Source: Campylobacter concisus
GTDB lineage: Bacteria; Campylobacterota; Campylobacteria; Campylobacterales; Campylobacteraceae
Length of the DNA: 64,000 nt
Direction of reading: 5' to 3'
Assembly (NCBI RefSeq): GCF_003048675.2
Contig: NZ_CP060707.1
Coordinates: 1,674,001-1,738,000 of the forward strand
Below are positions 44,702 through 56,250 of the stretch, in pieces (the stretch's first letter is position 1; each line of letters begins with the position of its first letter). The notes under the pieces are model-generated. The model ran no database searches and had not been told where the DNA came from. It saw nothing but the letters and a program-made list of their open reading frames with translations. The position numbers and the translations under genes are program-made.

Positions 44702-45913
44702 TTAAACTTCGTATCTTTCGCCGGGTTTCATTTCTATCATCTCCCACGGCAAACCCTGCTTATTTAGCTCGTCCATGAAAGGTTTTGCGTCAAAATTCTC
44801 CATATTAAAGACGCCTTTGCCACTCCAGATGCCTTTTGCGACCATTAGCGAGCCGATCATCGCTGGCACGCCCGTGGTGTAGCTAACAGCCTGTGCGCCG
44901 GTCTCAGCGTAGCAAGCCTCGTGGTCGCAGACGTTGTAGATATAGACTTGGCGCTCTTTGCCATCTTTTAGCCCACGTATCACGCAGCCGATGTTTGTTT
45001 TGCCTTTTGTACGAGGACCAAGGCTTGCAGGGTCGGGCAGCAGGGTCTTTAAAAACTGGATCGGCACGATTTTCATGCCGTTATGCTCGACCTCGTCTAT
45101 GCGCAGCATTCCCACGTTTTCTAGGCACTTCATGTGAGTTAGGTAGCTTTGTCCAAAGGTCATGAAAAAGCGAATTCTCTTTAGCCCTTTGATGTTTTTA
45201 ACTAAGCTCTCTAGCTCCTCGTGATAGAGTAGATAGCTATCTTTTACGCCTACTTTTGGGTAGTCCCACTTAAACATTATCTCCATCGGCTTTGTCTCGA
45301 TCCACTTGCCAGCCTCCCAGTAGCGGCCATTTGCGCTAACTTCGCGTAAATTTATCTCTGGGTTGAAATTTGTCGCAAATGGATATCCGTGATCGCCAGC
45401 GTTGCAGTCTAGGATGTCGATCTCGTGGATCTCGTCAAATAAATTTTGCTGTGCATAGGCGCAAAATACGTTTGTCACTCCTGGGTCAAAGCCAGAGCCA
45501 AGAAGCGCCATGGTGCCAGCGTTTTTGAAGTCGGCGTCCTTCGCCCACTGAAGCTTGTATTCAAATTTTGCGGTGTCTGGGTGCTCGTAGTTTGCAGTGT
45601 CGATGTAAGGTATGCCAGCCTTTACGCAAGCGTCCATAAGGGTTAGGTCTTGATACGGCAGCGCGACATTTAGTAGCAGATCGGCCTTTGTTTGTTTGAT
45701 GAGCTCCACTACGGCCGCTGTGTCGTCAGCGTCGATCTGCGCGGTGTTTATCTGCACGCCAAGGCGATCTTTTATAAATTTAGCGATCGCGTCGCACTTG
45801 CTTTTTGTGCGGCTTGCTAGGGTGATATTTGTAAAAACGTCCGAGTTCATCGCACATTTTACGGTTGCGACTTGGCTAACGCCACCTGCTCCGATGATTA
45901 AGATATTTGACAT
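44702..45913 (-). CDS. Carboxynorspermidine dehydrogenase (saccharopine dehydrogenase family)
   Basis: 403 residues with an N-terminal Rossmann motif GAGGVSQVATVKCA and the family blocks LLNVALPYQDLTLMDACVKAG, YIDTANYE and GSGFDPGVTNVFCAYA. It resembles Cj0172c, which in C. jejuni makes carboxyspermidine/carboxynorspermidine for an alternative spermidine route. A lysine-pathway saccharopine dehydrogenase role is less likely in this group. Stands alone, flanked by the hairpin repeat gap on its 3' side. Confidence 0.88.
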   Translation of the reverse strand: MSNILIIGAGGVSQVATVKCAMNSDVFTNITLASRTKSKCDAIAKFIKDRLGVQINTAQIDADDTAAVVELIKQTKADLLLNVALPYQDLTLMDACVKAGIPYIDTANYEHPDTAKFEYKLQWAKDADFKNAGTMALLGSGFDPGVTNVFCAYAQQNLFDEIHEIDILDCNAGDHGYPFATNFNPEINLREVSANGRYWEAGKWIETKPMEIMFKWDYPKVGVKDSYLLYHEELESLVKNIKGLKRIRFFMTFGQSYLTHMKCLENVGMLRIDEVEHNGMKIVPIQFLKTLLPDPASLGPRTKGKTNIGCVIRGLKDGKERQVYIYNVCDHEACYAETGAQAVSYTTGVPAMIGSLMVAKGIWSGKGVFNMENFDAKPFMDELNKQGLPWEMIEMKPGERYEV

Positions 45914-46006
45914 TTTTGGCTCCTTAAAATTTTAGTGATTTTAGCAAAGTTAATATAAATTTCTAGCTTCAAAAGGTAAAATGAGCCAAATTTTAAAGGT
46001 AAAAAG

Positions 46007-46729
46007 ATGAAGAAAATTTTGCCATTTTTAGCGCCTATTTGCCTCTTTGCAAGTAGCTGCGACAAGCTGGTGCAAGAGAGCGTAAATGAGTTTTATAAAA
46101 ACGATAGAAATTTAGCTCGCGCTATAAATTTAGCCGAGCAAGCGACTGATGTCTGCTTAAAAGAGGGCAACACCGAGCAGGCGATCACTTCGCTCATAAA
46201 TGGCGCCAGCATTTGCCTAGTAAATAAAGAGCCACAAAAGGCGTTAGGGCTCTCACAAAGATCCATAGAACTCGCGGCAAACGTTAGTGACAAACTACTG
46301 CTAGCACGCTCTTATCAAAACATAGGCGCAGCAAAAAAGGCGCTAGGCAAATATGACGAAGCGCTTGCTAATTTTCAAGAAGCTCAAAAAATTTATGACG
46401 TCACGCCAAATACCCCAATGCGCGACAGGCTGCTTTGCATAAAGTCCATCGGTAACGCCTACTACATGAAAAATGACTTTGCAAATGCCTACGACAAGCA
46501 CATTTTAGCGTTAAATTTGCTTGATATCACACCAGAGTTAAGTGGCAACGAGCTTGTGCGATCAGAGCTGTTAATAGAAGTCGCTAACGACCTAGTAAAA
46601 CTTGAGCAAAAGGACGAAGCTGCCAAAAACTACAAAGAAGTATTTGAAATTTTAAAAGGCAAGGAGCAAAACCCTCGTACGCTGGGTCTTTTGGAGCGAG
46701 CCAGCAAGGGGCTAAAGGAGCTTAACTAA
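46007..46729 (+). CDS. Exported TPR-repeat protein
   Basis: 240 residues. It begins with a Sec-type signal (ILPFLAPICLFASSC) and then at least four tetratricopeptide repeats, the clearest being ARSYQNIGAAKKALGKYDEA and IGNAYYMKNDFANAYDKHIL. A lipobox is doubtful (FASSC). It is a likely periplasmic protein-protein scaffold of unknown role. It runs 8 bp into the convergent rdgB gene, so the two 3' ends overlap. Confidence 0.78.
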   Translation: MKKILPFLAPICLFASSCDKLVQESVNEFYKNDRNLARAINLAEQATDVCLKEGNTEQAITSLINGASICLVNKEPQKALGLSQRSIELAANVSDKLLLARSYQNIGAAKKALGKYDEALANFQEAQKIYDVTPNTPMRDRLLCIKSIGNAYYMKNDFANAYDKHILALNLLDITPELSGNELVRSELLIEVANDLVKLEQKDEAAKNYKEVFEILKGKEQNPRTLGLLERASKGLKELN

Positions 46730-47363
46730 AGTTTTTCTTTAGGCTCTTTAATACGAAATTTGCAAGTTCAAGCCCCTTTGAGCGGTGAGAAATTTTGAGC
46801 TTTGTCTCGTTATCTAGCTCGCCAAGCGTCTTTGTAAAGCCATCTGGGATAAAGAGTGCGTCGTAGCCAAAGCCGTTTGTGCCGCGCTCCTCATCTATCG
46901 CCTCGCCATACATAAAGCCATGCGCCGTGTAGTCGCCAAATTTTGAGCTGATAGCGATACAGGCGGTGTAGTGAGCTGGTGAGCTCTTTAAATTTAACGC
47001 CTTTAGCTTGCTAATTAGCTTTGCTCTATTGTTTGCGTCATTTGCGTTTTTGCCGCACACTTTGCCATTTTCATCAAGGTCAAAGTAGCGCGCTGAGTAG
47101 ATCCCTGGCTCACCACCAAGTGCATCAACGCTGATGCCGCTATCATCGCTAAGTGAGACAAATTCGTCCTCAAGCCCCTGCTCTTTAAGCTTTGCAAAAA
47201 CTGCTTTTGACTTTATGAGTGCATTTGCTTGAAAGCTGCTACCATCTTCAACGATCTCAAATGGCTTCACAACCTCGCTTAGTGCGTAAATTTCATAGCC
47301 TTTTAAAAACTCTTTTATCTCTTTTACTTTGTCTAAATTTGATGTCGCAAGCACGATTTTCAT
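46722..47363 (-). CDS. rdgB: XTP/dITP diphosphatase (RdgB/HAM1)
   Basis: 213 residues. Removes deaminated purine triphosphates such as dITP and XTP. Motifs: TSNLDKVKEIKEFL at the N-terminus, SLSDDSGISVDALGGEPGIYSARY, and GTNGFGYDALFIPDG plus SHRSKGLE at the end. The family order is intact. It converges on and overlaps the TPR gene by 8 bp. Confidence 0.95.
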   Translation of the reverse strand: MKIVLATSNLDKVKEIKEFLKGYEIYALSEVVKPFEIVEDGSSFQANALIKSKAVFAKLKEQGLEDEFVSLSDDSGISVDALGGEPGIYSARYFDLDENGKVCGKNANDANNRAKLISKLKALNLKSSPAHYTACIAISSKFGDYTAHGFMYGEAIDEERGTNGFGYDALFIPDGFTKTLGELDNETKLKISHRSKGLELANFVLKSLKKNFS

Positions 47364-47475
47364 CGAAAAACTCCTTGATTTTTGGGCGTATTTTACAAAA
47401 AAGTAGATTAAATTTTTAAATTTAAATTAGTGTTAAAATGATAAACTTAGTCCTTTTAAAAACAAGGGAAAATTT

Positions 47476-48777
47476 ATGTTAAAAAGCGTTTTGCCACTAT
47501 CTTTTATCGTAGCTAGCAGATTTTTTGGACTTTTCATAGTCTTACCGGTGCTTAGCCTTTATGCACTAAATTTAAGCGGCGCAAATGAGTTTTTAGTCGG
47601 GCTAATAGTAGGCGTCTATGCGATCTCACAGATGATATTTCAAGTGCCTTTTGGCGCTCTTTCAGACAAGATCGGCCGCAAAAAAGCGCTAACCATCGGC
47701 CTTTTGATATTTGTGGCTGGCTCTATCGTCTGCGCGCTGGCAAGTGAAATTTACACGATGCTTTTTGGTAGATTTTTACAAGGTGTAGGAGCCGTGGGAG
47801 CTGTGGCAACAGCGATGATAAGCGACTTTGTAACAGAAGAAAACCGCTCAAAAGCCATGGCGATCATGGGCGCTTTTATAGGGCTTAGTTTTACGCTTTC
47901 GATGGTGCTTGGACCGCTTCTTGCCAAGGACTACGGGCTTTCAAGCCTCTTTTATCTAAGTGCCGCTCTTAGCTTGCTTTGCGTCGTGCTACTCTACACC
48001 GTCGTGCCAAAAGAGATAAAAGTGAGCGCAAAGGCCGAAAAGGTGCCATTTGGCAAGCTATTTTTACAAAAAGACTACATGATCATAAATTTCACCTCTT
48101 TCATGCAAAAGATGCTCACAAGCATCGCATTTTTAGTGATCCCGATCGTTTTAGTAAAAGAGTATGGCTATGAGAGCAGCGAGCTTTACAAGGTCTATAC
48201 GCTTGGCGCTGTGCTTGGCTTTTTAGCTATGGGGTTAGCTGGCGCTTTGGGCGATGGCAAGGGGCTTAGCAAGGTCATCTTGATAGCCGGCACGCTGCTT
48301 TTTGCCCTAACCTATGCCATTTTTGCCTTTAGCTTTACGAAATTTATCTTTGTGGTTGGCATCGCGATATTTTTTATAGGCTTCAACCTTCACGAGCCCA
48401 TCATGCAATCAACCGCTACGAAATTTGTAAAATCCTCACAAAAAGGCACCGCTCTTGGCATCTTTAACTCATTTGGCTACTTTGGAAGCTTCGTTGGGGG
48501 CGCGTTTGGCGGATACATCATGCACACCTTTGACTTTAAAGTGCTTGCCATCGTCTGCGTGGTGCTTTGCGTGATCTGGCTTGTTTTGCTATTTAGCCTT
48601 AGTGATCCAAGAATCTTTAAAAATATCTACCTAAGCCCAGAAGCGAGCCTAAATTTAGAGCTTCTAAACAGCCAAAAAGGTGTGGTGGATTATTACAAAA
48701 ACGAGAAAAATCAAGTGGTCAAATTTGACTCCCGCCTAACAAGCGAGGCGGCTTTAAAAGAGAGCTTGAAGTTTTGA
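47476..48777 (+). CDS. Major facilitator superfamily transporter
   Basis: 433 residues with twelve predicted helices. The MFS motif A is FGALSDKIGRKKAL (about residue 60) and LGPLLAKDYG fits the motif C position. A ~60-residue soluble C-terminal tail follows the last helix. It is probably a drug/H+ or sugar-type exporter; the substrate is unknown. AAGGGAAAA precedes ATG. Its stop overlaps the next start (TTGA). Confidence 0.87.
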   Translation: MLKSVLPLSFIVASRFFGLFIVLPVLSLYALNLSGANEFLVGLIVGVYAISQMIFQVPFGALSDKIGRKKALTIGLLIFVAGSIVCALASEIYTMLFGRFLQGVGAVGAVATAMISDFVTEENRSKAMAIMGAFIGLSFTLSMVLGPLLAKDYGLSSLFYLSAALSLLCVVLLYTVVPKEIKVSAKAEKVPFGKLFLQKDYMIINFTSFMQKMLTSIAFLVIPIVLVKEYGYESSELYKVYTLGAVLGFLAMGLAGALGDGKGLSKVILIAGTLLFALTYAIFAFSFTKFIFVVGIAIFFIGFNLHEPIMQSTATKFVKSSQKGTALGIFNSFGYFGSFVGGAFGGYIMHTFDFKVLAIVCVVLCVIWLVLLFSLSDPRIFKNIYLSPEASLNLELLNSQKGVVDYYKNEKNQVVKFDSRLTSEAALKESLKF

Positions 48778-49934
48778 TCTACGACGTCGTCATCGTTGGT
48801 GCTGGCGCTAGCGGGCTCTTTTTAGGGGCAAATTTAAATGGCAAAAAGGTTGCCATTTTAGAGAAAAACGGCAGCGCTGGCAAAAAGATCTTAGCAAGCG
48901 GTGGTGGCAGATGCAACATCACAAACCGCTTTGTAAGCGCTAAAAACTACCTTGGCGAGCAGAAATTTATAGAGCAAATTTTAAAAGTGCTAAGCCCTGA
49001 TCAGGTTTTGAGATTTTTTAGTGAGCTTAAATTTAGCGAGCAAAAGCAAAATCAATTTTTTTGTGATAGCGGCGCAAAGAGCGTTTTGAGCCTGCTTTTA
49101 AAAAGGCAAAATGCAGATATTTTTTATAACAAAGAGGTTCTTGGCGCCAAAAAAGTAGATGAAATTTTTGAAATTTTGACAAAAGATGAGAAATTTAGAG
49201 CTAGAAATTTGGTCATCGCAAGTGGCGGACTAAGCTACAAAGCCCTTGGTGCAAGCGATATTGGCTACAAGGTAGCTAGCGAATTTGGCCTTGAGCTCTC
49301 AATGCCTGCCCCTGCTCTTGTTGGCTTTAGCGTGCAAAAAGATGAGTTTTGGTTTAAAGAGCTTAGCGGTGTTAGTCTAAGCGCAGATGTAGTGATAAAT
49401 ACCAAAAATGAGAGCCATAAATTTAGTGGCGATGTGCTTTTTACGCATAGAGGCATAAGTGGTCCAGCGATACTAAACGCCTCACTCTTTTGGCAAAAGG
49501 GTCGAATTTGCATAAATTTTTTGCCTAAATTTAGTGAGAAAAATTTAGTAAATGGCAAAAAGCAGCTTAGCTCAGTTTTGCCATTGCCAAAGAGATTTGT
49601 GCTGGAGTTTTTAAGAAATTTTGGTTTAAAAGATAGAGCTTATTATGAATTTAGCGATGATGAAAAAAATATCATAAAAAGGCTTTTTACTTACGAATTT
49701 GCTCCAGCTGGGACATTTGGCTTTGAAAGGGCTGAAGTTACAAAAGGTGGTGTAAAAACTAATTTTTTAGATGAAAATTTAGAGTGCAAAAGCGTAAAAG
49801 GGCTTTACTTTATAGGAGAAGTTTTAGATATCACTGGTATGCTTGGTGGATACAACTTGCATCTTGCCTTTGCAAGTGCTCTAAAGGTAGCTAGCGCTTT
49901 AAAAAATAACCAATCAAATAGAATTGAAATTTAG
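48774..49934 (+). CDS. YhiN/HI0933-family flavoprotein
   Basis: 386 residues starting with TTG at 48774, overlapping the MFS stop. An FAD-binding dinucleotide fold opens the protein (VVIVGAGASGLFLGANL), followed by SGGGRCNITN. The C-terminal block GLYFIGEVLDITGMLGGYNLHLAFASA is the family end. Members are NAD(P)/FAD oxidoreductases with poorly known substrates; some have been proposed to act on tRNA or to be quinone-linked, not settled. No strong ribosome site, so translational coupling is likely. Confidence 0.9.
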   Translation: MIYDVVIVGAGASGLFLGANLNGKKVAILEKNGSAGKKILASGGGRCNITNRFVSAKNYLGEQKFIEQILKVLSPDQVLRFFSELKFSEQKQNQFFCDSGAKSVLSLLLKRQNADIFYNKEVLGAKKVDEIFEILTKDEKFRARNLVIASGGLSYKALGASDIGYKVASEFGLELSMPAPALVGFSVQKDEFWFKELSGVSLSADVVINTKNESHKFSGDVLFTHRGISGPAILNASLFWQKGRICINFLPKFSEKNLVNGKKQLSSVLPLPKRFVLEFLRNFGLKDRAYYEFSDDEKNIIKRLFTYEFAPAGTFGFERAEVTKGGVKTNFLDENLECKSVKGLYFIGEVLDITGMLGGYNLHLAFASALKVASALKNNQSNRIEI

Positions 49935-49936
49935 CT

Positions 49937-49958
49937 AGTGGCAGCCAAAACTGCCACT
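49937..49958. terminator. Bidirectional terminator between YhiN-like gene and carB
   Basis: 8-bp stem AGTGGCAG / CTGCCACT with loop CCAAAA, in the 31-bp gap between two convergent genes, with A/T tracts on both sides. Confidence 0.85.
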
Positions 49959-49965
49959 AAATTTA

Positions 49966-52900
49966 TTATTTCTCGCTTAGATACTCTTGTAAGCTTTTTA
50001 CTTCAAGTGCTTTGCCAGTTTGAACTGTGCTTAGTGACTTAGCAGCTGCAAGTGCTGCACGGATAGTTGTAAAGTAAGGGATTTTAAACCTAAGTACATT
50101 TTGACGGATCTTTTTGCCATCATCTACGCTTGATTTAGTATCGCTTGTATTTATAACAAGTGCTATATCGCCGTTTTTAAGCCTATCTTCGACGTTTGGT
50201 CTGCCCTCGCTTATCTTATATACAAACTCAGCCTCCACACCAGCTTCGCTTAAAATTTTATGCGTACCGCCAGTTGCAACGATGCTAAAACCAAGCGCTA
50301 TTAGCTCTTTTGCAAGATCAGGCGCGTAAGACTTATCAGCGTCAGCTAATGTTAAAAACACCCTGCCCTTGCTTGGCAAAGTGTTGCTAGCAGCGATCTG
50401 GCTCTTTGCAAATGAGCTTGCAAAGTCGTGGCTGATACCCATGACCTCGCCCGTGCTCTTCATCTCAGGGCCAAGGATGAGATCAGCTCCACTTAGCTTG
50501 TTAAACGGTAGCACACACTCTTTTACGCAAACATGCGAGCTTACGCGAGGTTTTAAGATGTCACCATCTTCATAAACGACCTTGTAATCATCATAAAATT
50601 TAAGTGCCTCACGTAAATTTCCCTGCCACATAACTCTTGTAGCCACCTTTGCCATAGGCACGCCAGTAGCCTTGCTCACAAACGGCACGGTTCTGCTCGC
50701 GCGAGGATTTACCTCGATCATATAAAGCTCGTTTTCATAGATAGCAAACTGGATATTCATAAGGCCGACAACGCCTAAATTTAGCGCGATATCTCTGGTT
50801 TGCTTCTCCACTTTTTTTATCATCTCATCGCTTAAGCTCATCGGTGGCAATATGCAAGCTGAGTCGCCAGAGTGAATTCCAGCCTCCTCGATGTGCTCCA
50901 TTATAGCGCCTATATAGACCTCTTTGCCGTCACATATCGCATCTACGTCGAGCTCTTTTGCATCTTGTAAAAATTTATCAAGTAGCACTGGCGAGTGGTT
51001 ACTAACCTTTACTGCCTCACTCATATACTCTTTTAGCTCGCTCTCGTTATGCACCCTTCTCATCGCCCTGCCGCCAAGGACGTAGCTTGGGCGAACAAGC
51101 ACTGGATAGCCGATAGTCGCGGCCTTTTGCAAGGCTTCTTCTAAGCTAGTGGCGGTATCGTTTTTAGGCTGAAGGATGCCTATTTTATTTATAAATTCGC
51201 TAAATTTCTTTCTATCCTCGGCCACGTCGATCACTCTTGCAGTTGTGCCGATGATCTTTGCGCCGATCACGCTTAGGCGTTTTGCAAATTTAAGCGGAGT
51301 TTGGCCGCCAAAATGCACGATTACGCCGTCTGGCTTTTCACGCTCGATGACTGATCTAACATGCTCAAAATCGATCGGTTCAAAGTACAAAATATCACTC
51401 GTGTCGTAGTCGGTTGAGACGGTTTCTGGGTTGCAGTTGTACATTATCGTTTTTACGCCAAGGTCTCTTAGGGCGTAGCTTGCATGAACGCAGCAGTAGT
51501 CAAACTCTATGCCCTGGCCGATCCTATTTGGACCGCCGCCTATTATCATCACCTTTTTAGCATCTTTTGCTAGCTCTTTTTTAGGAAATTTAGTGATATT
51601 TGTAGATGAGTAGAGATACGGCGTTAGTGCCTTAAATTCGCCCGCGCAAGTATCGACTTCGTTGTATTCAAGCTCGATACCAAGCTTCTGCCTAGCAAAA
51701 TAGATATCATTTTGACTAAGCTCAAGATCGTCTTTTTCATTTATAAGCACGGCTATCATCTTGTCTGAAAAGCCCATGCTTTTGGCCTCTCGAAGTAGCT
51801 CTTCGTTGTTTAAGATATCCATGTCGATCTTATCTTCAAATTTAACTATCTCATAAATTTGCTCTAAAAACCAAGGATCGATCTTGCTAAACTCACGCAC
51901 CTCAGCCACACTAAAGCCATCTCTAAAGGCTTGTGCTAGGTATAAAATTCTCTGCTCATTTGCATTTCTGATACCATAAACCAAGGCATTTTTCTCTAGG
52001 CTAAGGCTGTTAAATCCGCAAAGATCGCGTTCTAGGCTGCAAAGCGCCTTTTGGATACTCTCTTTAAATGTCCTACCAATCGCCATGACCTCACCAACTG
52101 ACTTCATCGCAGTGCCTAGATATGGGTTTGATCCTGGGAATTTCTCAAATGTAAAGCGCGGAATCTTTGTCACGATGTAGTCGATCACCGGCTCAAAGCT
52201 AGCAGGCGTGCCTGTGATATCATTTTTGATCTCATCTAGGCTAAAACCAACTGCAAGCAGTGTCGCAACCTTTGCGATCGGGTAGCCAGTAGCCTTACTA
52301 GCAAGCGCTGAGCTGCGGCTAACGCGTGGGTTCATCTCGATAACGATCATACGGCCAGTTTTTGGATCTATGGCAAACTGCACGTTGCTGCCGCCGGTAT
52401 CAACGCCGATCTCACGAAGTATGGCAAAGCTAGCGTCACGCATAGCCTGATACTCTTTATCTGTGAGTGTTAGTGCTGGAGCGACTGTGATGCTATCACC
52501 TGTATGCACGCCCATTGGGTCAAAATTTTCGATCGAGCAGACGATAATACAGTTGTCATTCCTATCTCTGATAACCTCCATCTCGTACTCTTTCCAGCCA
52601 AGCAAGCTCTCTTCTATCAAAATTTCATGTATCGGGCTTGCGTCAAGGCCGGTGTTGGCTAGCTCTTTAAACTCATCCATATTATAAGCCACGCCGCTTC
52701 CTGCACCACCAAGCGTATAGCTAGCTCTTATTATTAGCGGGAAGCCTATCTCGTTTGCCGCATTTAGCGCGTCATCCATGTTATAAGCATATCTACTCTC
52801 AGGCAGGTCCATGCCGATCTTTTGCATGGTTGCTTTAAAAATTTGTCTATCTTCGCCCTTTTTTATCGCTTCTGGGTTTGCACCAAGAAATTTAACATCC

Positions 52901-53226
52901 TTTAAAAGACCACTCTCAAAGACCTCCATAGCGGCATTTAGCGCTACTTGACCGCCCATAGTTGGCAAGATAGCATCAATATTTTCTTTTTCAATGATCT
53001 TTAAAATGCTATCTTTTGTGATCGGCTCTATATACGTTGCATCGGCGAAATTTGGGTCAGTCATGATGGTGGCTGGGTTTGAGTTGATAAGCACTACGCG
53101 GTATCCAAGCTCTTTTAGCGTCTTGGCTGCTTGCGTGCCTGAGTAGTCAAATTCGCAGGCTTGACCGATGACGATAGGGCCTGAGCCGATTAGCAAAATG
53201 GTATTTATATCTGTTCTTTTTGGCAT
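49966..53226 (-). CDS. carB: Carbamoyl-phosphate synthase large subunit
   Basis: 1086-residue synthetase making carbamoyl phosphate for arginine and pyrimidines. Two homologous ATP-grasp halves are visible: [19 protein letters not shown] at the start and [18 protein letters not shown] near residue 560. An MGS-like regulatory domain ends the protein ([14 protein letters not shown]). The gene has two adjacent ATGs (53229 and 53226); I chose MPKRTD, at 7 nt from AAGGA. It overlaps mreC (ATGA). Confidence 0.97.
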   Translation of the reverse strand: MPKRTDINTILLIGSGPIVIGQACEFDYSGTQAAKTLKELGYRVVLINSNPATIMTDPNFADATYIEPITKDSILKIIEKENIDAILPTMGGQVALNAAMEVFESGLLKDVKFLGANPEAIKKGEDRQIFKATMQKIGMDLPESRYAYNMDDALNAANEIGFPLIIRASYTLGGAGSGVAYNMDEFKELANTGLDASPIHEILIEESLLGWKEYEMEVIRDRNDNCIIVCSIENFDPMGVHTGDSITVAPALTLTDKEYQAMRDASFAILREIGVDTGGSNVQFAIDPKTGRMIVIEMNPRVSRSSALASKATGYPIAKVATLLAVGFSLDEIKNDITGTPASFEPVIDYIVTKIPRFTFEKFPGSNPYLGTAMKSVGEVMAIGRTFKESIQKALCSLERDLCGFNSLSLEKNALVYGIRNANEQRILYLAQAFRDGFSVAEVREFSKIDPWFLEQIYEIVKFEDKIDMDILNNEELLREAKSMGFSDKMIAVLINEKDDLELSQNDIYFARQKLGIELEYNEVDTCAGEFKALTPYLYSSTNITKFPKKELAKDAKKVMIIGGGPNRIGQGIEFDYCCVHASYALRDLGVKTIMYNCNPETVSTDYDTSDILYFEPIDFEHVRSVIEREKPDGVIVHFGGQTPLKFAKRLSVIGAKIIGTTARVIDVAEDRKKFSEFINKIGILQPKNDTATSLEEALQKAATIGYPVLVRPSYVLGGRAMRRVHNESELKEYMSEAVKVSNHSPVLLDKFLQDAKELDVDAICDGKEVYIGAIMEHIEEAGIHSGDSACILPPMSLSDEMIKKVEKQTRDIALNLGVVGLMNIQFAIYENELYMIEVNPRASRTVPFVSKATGVPMAKVATRVMWQGNLREALKFYDDYKVVYEDGDILKPRVSSHVCVKECVLPFNKLSGADLILGPEMKSTGEVMGISHDFASSFAKSQIAASNTLPSKGRVFLTLADADKSYAPDLAKELIALGFSIVATGGTHKILSEAGVEAEFVYKISEGRPNVEDRLKNGDIALVINTSDTKSSVDDGKKIRQNVLRFKIPYFTTIRAALAAAKSLSTVQTGKALEVKSLQEYLSEK

Positions 53227-53981
53227 CATTTTTCCTTTGTTACAACGTATAGGTAGTTTGGTATGTTTATCTTTGCATAGGGCTCTACTATCACGCTTTG
53301 ATAGGAGCTCTCTTTTAAAATTTTACTCACGCGCCCTACTGGCACCCCACTAAAAAATATCCCGTCAAGCCCGCTCGTAAAGACCTCGTCGCCCTCTTTT
53401 GGGCTGAGCCATTGTGGGATAAATTTCACCATTATTTGGCCTTGATTTCCATGCGCGACGCCTGGAATTTTGTCATTTCCTATATAGACTGCAAATATAC
53501 TTTTTGGGTCATTTTGCAAGTAAGCTAGCGGCTTGCCGTCTTTTGCGATAACGATGCCAGCGCTGCTTCCTTGATAGATGAGTCCGTAAATTTTATTTGG
53601 GTCGTATCCTTCAAACTCGCTTATCCAAATTTTATTATAATCCCCGATATGCACGTAGCTAAGCCCTTTTACTAGCTTTACAGCTGGGGCGTAGGCAGTT
53701 GAGTTTTTATCTTTTAAAATTTGATTTAGCTCGTTTGCAAAAGTAGATAGAAGCGTGGCTGAGCGCTCTAGCTCTTTGTTTTGCGCTCTTAGTTTTTCTA
53801 TCTCGCTAGCCTGCCTAAAATATTCGTTTATATAATCTTTCACGCTTTTGGCAAAATTGTCGTATGAATTTATAGCGTAGTTGCTAAATTTGATAGATAT
53901 GTTGCTTAAAATTTCGCCCTTAAACATCGAGGCGCCAGCAAGCAACGCTATAAAAACAAAAAGAACAATCTTACTCTTCAT
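53226..53981 (-). CDS. mreC: Rod shape-determining protein MreC
   Basis: 251 residues: an N-terminal membrane helix (about 5-17), a coiled coil (about 50-90) and a C-terminal double beta-barrel periplasmic domain with [20 protein letters not shown] and [19 protein letters not shown]. It links MreB filaments to periplasmic wall synthesis. It overlaps the end of mreB by 11 nt. Confidence 0.94.
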   Translation of the reverse strand: MKSKIVLFVFIALLAGASMFKGEILSNISIKFSNYAINSYDNFAKSVKDYINEYFRQASEIEKLRAQNKELERSATLLSTFANELNQILKDKNSTAYAPAVKLVKGLSYVHIGDYNKIWISEFEGYDPNKIYGLIYQGSSAGIVIAKDGKPLAYLQNDPKSIFAVYIGNDKIPGVAHGNQGQIMVKFIPQWLSPKEGDEVFTSGLDGIFFSGVPVGRVSKILKESSYQSVIVEPYAKINIPNYLYVVTKEK

Positions 53982-55008
53982 TTGTTAGCTGTTGTAAAAG
54001 TCCGATCTCTTGAAGTGCCTTGCCTGTGCCTCTAGCAACAGCAAGAAGCGGCTCATCAGCTACAAATACTGGAAGCTTAACGATATCAGACAAGAACTTA
54101 TCAAGCCCTCTAATAAGCGCTCCACCGCCAGTTAGCACGATACCAGTCTCGACGATATCGCCAGCAAGATCAGGCGGCATCATCTCAAGCACAGTTTTGA
54201 GCGCATCTGCGATCTCTTTTAGCGGCTCTCTCATCGCCTCTCTCACATCCTCACTTGTCAGCTCAACCCTACTTAAAAGACCGCTCACTTGGTCGCGTCC
54301 TTTTACCACTACACTTAGCTCTTTTTCTAGCTGCACAGCAGAGCCCACAGCGATCTTTATCTCCTCGCCTGTTCTCTCGCCTATTAGTAAGTTGTATTTT
54401 TCTTTTATGTAATTAACTATGCTGCTATCTATCTTGTCGCCAGCTGTGCGGATAGACTTTGAGATAACTAAACCGCCAAGTGAGACGACACCGATCTCAG
54501 TCGTGCCACCGCCGATATCAACTACAAGGTTGCCTTGTGGCTCACGAACTGGTAAATTTGCACCAATAGCTGCTGCCATAGGCTCTTCTATCAAAAATAC
54601 CTCTCTTGCACCAGCACTTAGCGCGCTCTCTCTAACAGCCTTTCTCTCAACCTGAGTAAGTCCGTAAGGAACCGAGATGATGATCCTTGGGCGTAAGAAA
54701 TTTTTTCTTCTATGAGTCTTTTCTATGAAGTAGCGTATCATCCTCTCTGTCATGTCAAAGTCCGCGATAACGCCATCTCTCATCGGTCTTATCGCCTCGA
54801 TGTCACCAGGAGTTTTTCCCACCATCTCTTTTGCAGCGTGGCCGACTGCTAGAATTTTTTGTTTTCCATATTTTTCACGTCTTACTGCAACAACTGATGG
54901 TTCATTTATGATTATTCCCTTATCTTTTACCAAAACCAAAGTGTTTGCCGTACCTAAATCTATACCCATATCACTAGAGAAAAAACCTATAACCTGATCT
55001 AAAAACAT
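53971..55008 (-). CDS. mreB: Rod shape-determining protein MreB
   Basis: 345-residue actin-like ATPase directing cell-wall elongation. Phosphate-1 loop MGIDLGTANTLV, connect-1 VVDIGGGTTEIGVVSL and adenosine motif GIVLTGGGALIRGLD are all intact. It sits between clpX and mreC on the minus strand, the C. jejuni order. Confidence 0.97.
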   Translation of the reverse strand: MFLDQVIGFFSSDMGIDLGTANTLVLVKDKGIIINEPSVVAVRREKYGKQKILAVGHAAKEMVGKTPGDIEAIRPMRDGVIADFDMTERMIRYFIEKTHRRKNFLRPRIIISVPYGLTQVERKAVRESALSAGAREVFLIEEPMAAAIGANLPVREPQGNLVVDIGGGTTEIGVVSLGGLVISKSIRTAGDKIDSSIVNYIKEKYNLLIGERTGEEIKIAVGSAVQLEKELSVVVKGRDQVSGLLSRVELTSEDVREAMREPLKEIADALKTVLEMMPPDLAGDIVETGIVLTGGGALIRGLDKFLSDIVKLPVFVADEPLLAVARGTGKALQEIGLLQQLTNEE

Positions 55009-55017
55009 CTATTTCCT

Positions 55018-56250
55018 TTACGCTGTTAATTTATTGTGCTTTACCAAAATCGGCTTTGCCTTATCTTTTACCGTCTCTTTTGAGATCACGATATCGTAGT
55101 CTTTTAGCTCTGGCAGATCATACATTATATCTGTCATGAGCTCTTCCATTATGCTTCTAAGCCCTCTTGCTCCAGTCTTTCGCTCGATAGCAAGGCTTGC
55201 TATCTCTTCAAGTGCCTCATCATCAAATTTAAGCGTAGCGCCGTCGATCGCACAAAGCTTTTGATATTGTTTTAATATCGCATTTTTTGGCTCGGTCAAA
55301 ATTTTAACCATATCCTCTTTTGTTATCTCATTTAATGTAGCCACCACGTGAAGTCTGCCGATGAGCTCTGGGATGAGGCCATATTTTACAAGATCGTCTG
55401 GCTCAAGCAGGCTTAGTAAATTTTCTTTTTCGTTTTTGCCACGTTTTTCTTGGTTAAAGCCAAGTACGTTTTTACCAACTCTGCGCTCTATGATGTCAAG
55501 AAGTCCATCAAATGCACCGCCACAAACAAATAAGATATTTGTCGTATCTATCTGGATGAAGTCTTGGTTTGGATGCTTTCTGCCGCCTTTTGGTGGGATA
55601 TTTACGACGCTACCTTCGATGATCTTTAAAAGCGCTTGCTGCACGCCCTCGCCTGAAACGTCTCTTGTGATGCTTCTATTTTCGCTCATTCTAGCGATCT
55701 TATCGATCTCATCGACAAATACAATGCCCTGCTCCGCCTTTTTCACATCGCCATTTGCAGCTTGCAAGAGCCTTGTAAGGATATTTTCAACGTCCTCGCC
55801 GACATATCCAGCCTCAGTTAGGCTTGTCGCATCACAAATCGCGATAGGCACGTCAAGAAATCTCGCCAAAGTCTGAGCCATCAAGGTCTTGCCACTTCCA
55901 GTTGGGCCAACAAGCAAGATGTTTGACTTTGAAATTTCGGTGTCGTCTTTGATGTCGCTTTGTTTAAAAATTCTCTTATAATGGTTATATACGCCGACGC
56001 TAAAGACCTTTTTAGCCCTATCTTGACCGATCACGTAGTTATCAAGTACCGCTTTTAGCTCCTTTGGAGTGAGCTTTTGATACTCTATCGCCTCATCGTT
56101 TTTGCTCTCTTCTACACTCGTATCACCATGTATCATATCGTATGCTGCTGCTATACAGTACTCGCATATATAGGCGTTTCCTTCGATATCTGCTAATAAC
56201 CTTCTCTCAGCAGACTCAGCCTCGCCACAAAAATTACACTTTCTAGCCAT
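55018..56250 (-). CDS. clpX: ATP-dependent protease specificity subunit ClpX
   Basis: 410-residue AAA+ unfoldase. The N-terminal zinc finger is CNFCGEAES...CEYC; Walker [13 protein letters not shown]; Walker [13 protein letters not shown]; pore loop GYVGEDVE; sensor 2 GARGLRSI. It delivers substrates to ClpP. Its start touches the lpxA stop by 1 nt. Confidence 0.97.
   Translation of the reverse strand: MARKCNFCGEAESAERRLLADIEGNAYICEYCIAAAYDMIHGDTSVEESKNDEAIEYQKLTPKELKAVLDNYVIGQDRAKKVFSVGVYNHYKRIFKQSDIKDDTEISKSNILLVGPTGSGKTLMAQTLARFLDVPIAICDATSLTEAGYVGEDVENILTRLLQAANGDVKKAEQGIVFVDEIDKIARMSENRSITRDVSGEGVQQALLKIIEGSVVNIPPKGGRKHPNQDFIQIDTTNILFVCGGAFDGLLDIIERRVGKNVLGFNQEKRGKNEKENLLSLLEPDDLVKYGLIPELIGRLHVVATLNEITKEDMVKILTEPKNAILKQYQKLCAIDGATLKFDDEALEEIASLAIERKTGARGLRSIMEELMTDIMYDLPELKDYDIVISKETVKDKAKPILVKHNKLTA

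Noticed and set aside
55361-55876. 171-codon plus-strand frame opposite clpX
   Set aside because: Antisense of intact ClpX motifs; low-complexity Ser/Pro/Phe composition.
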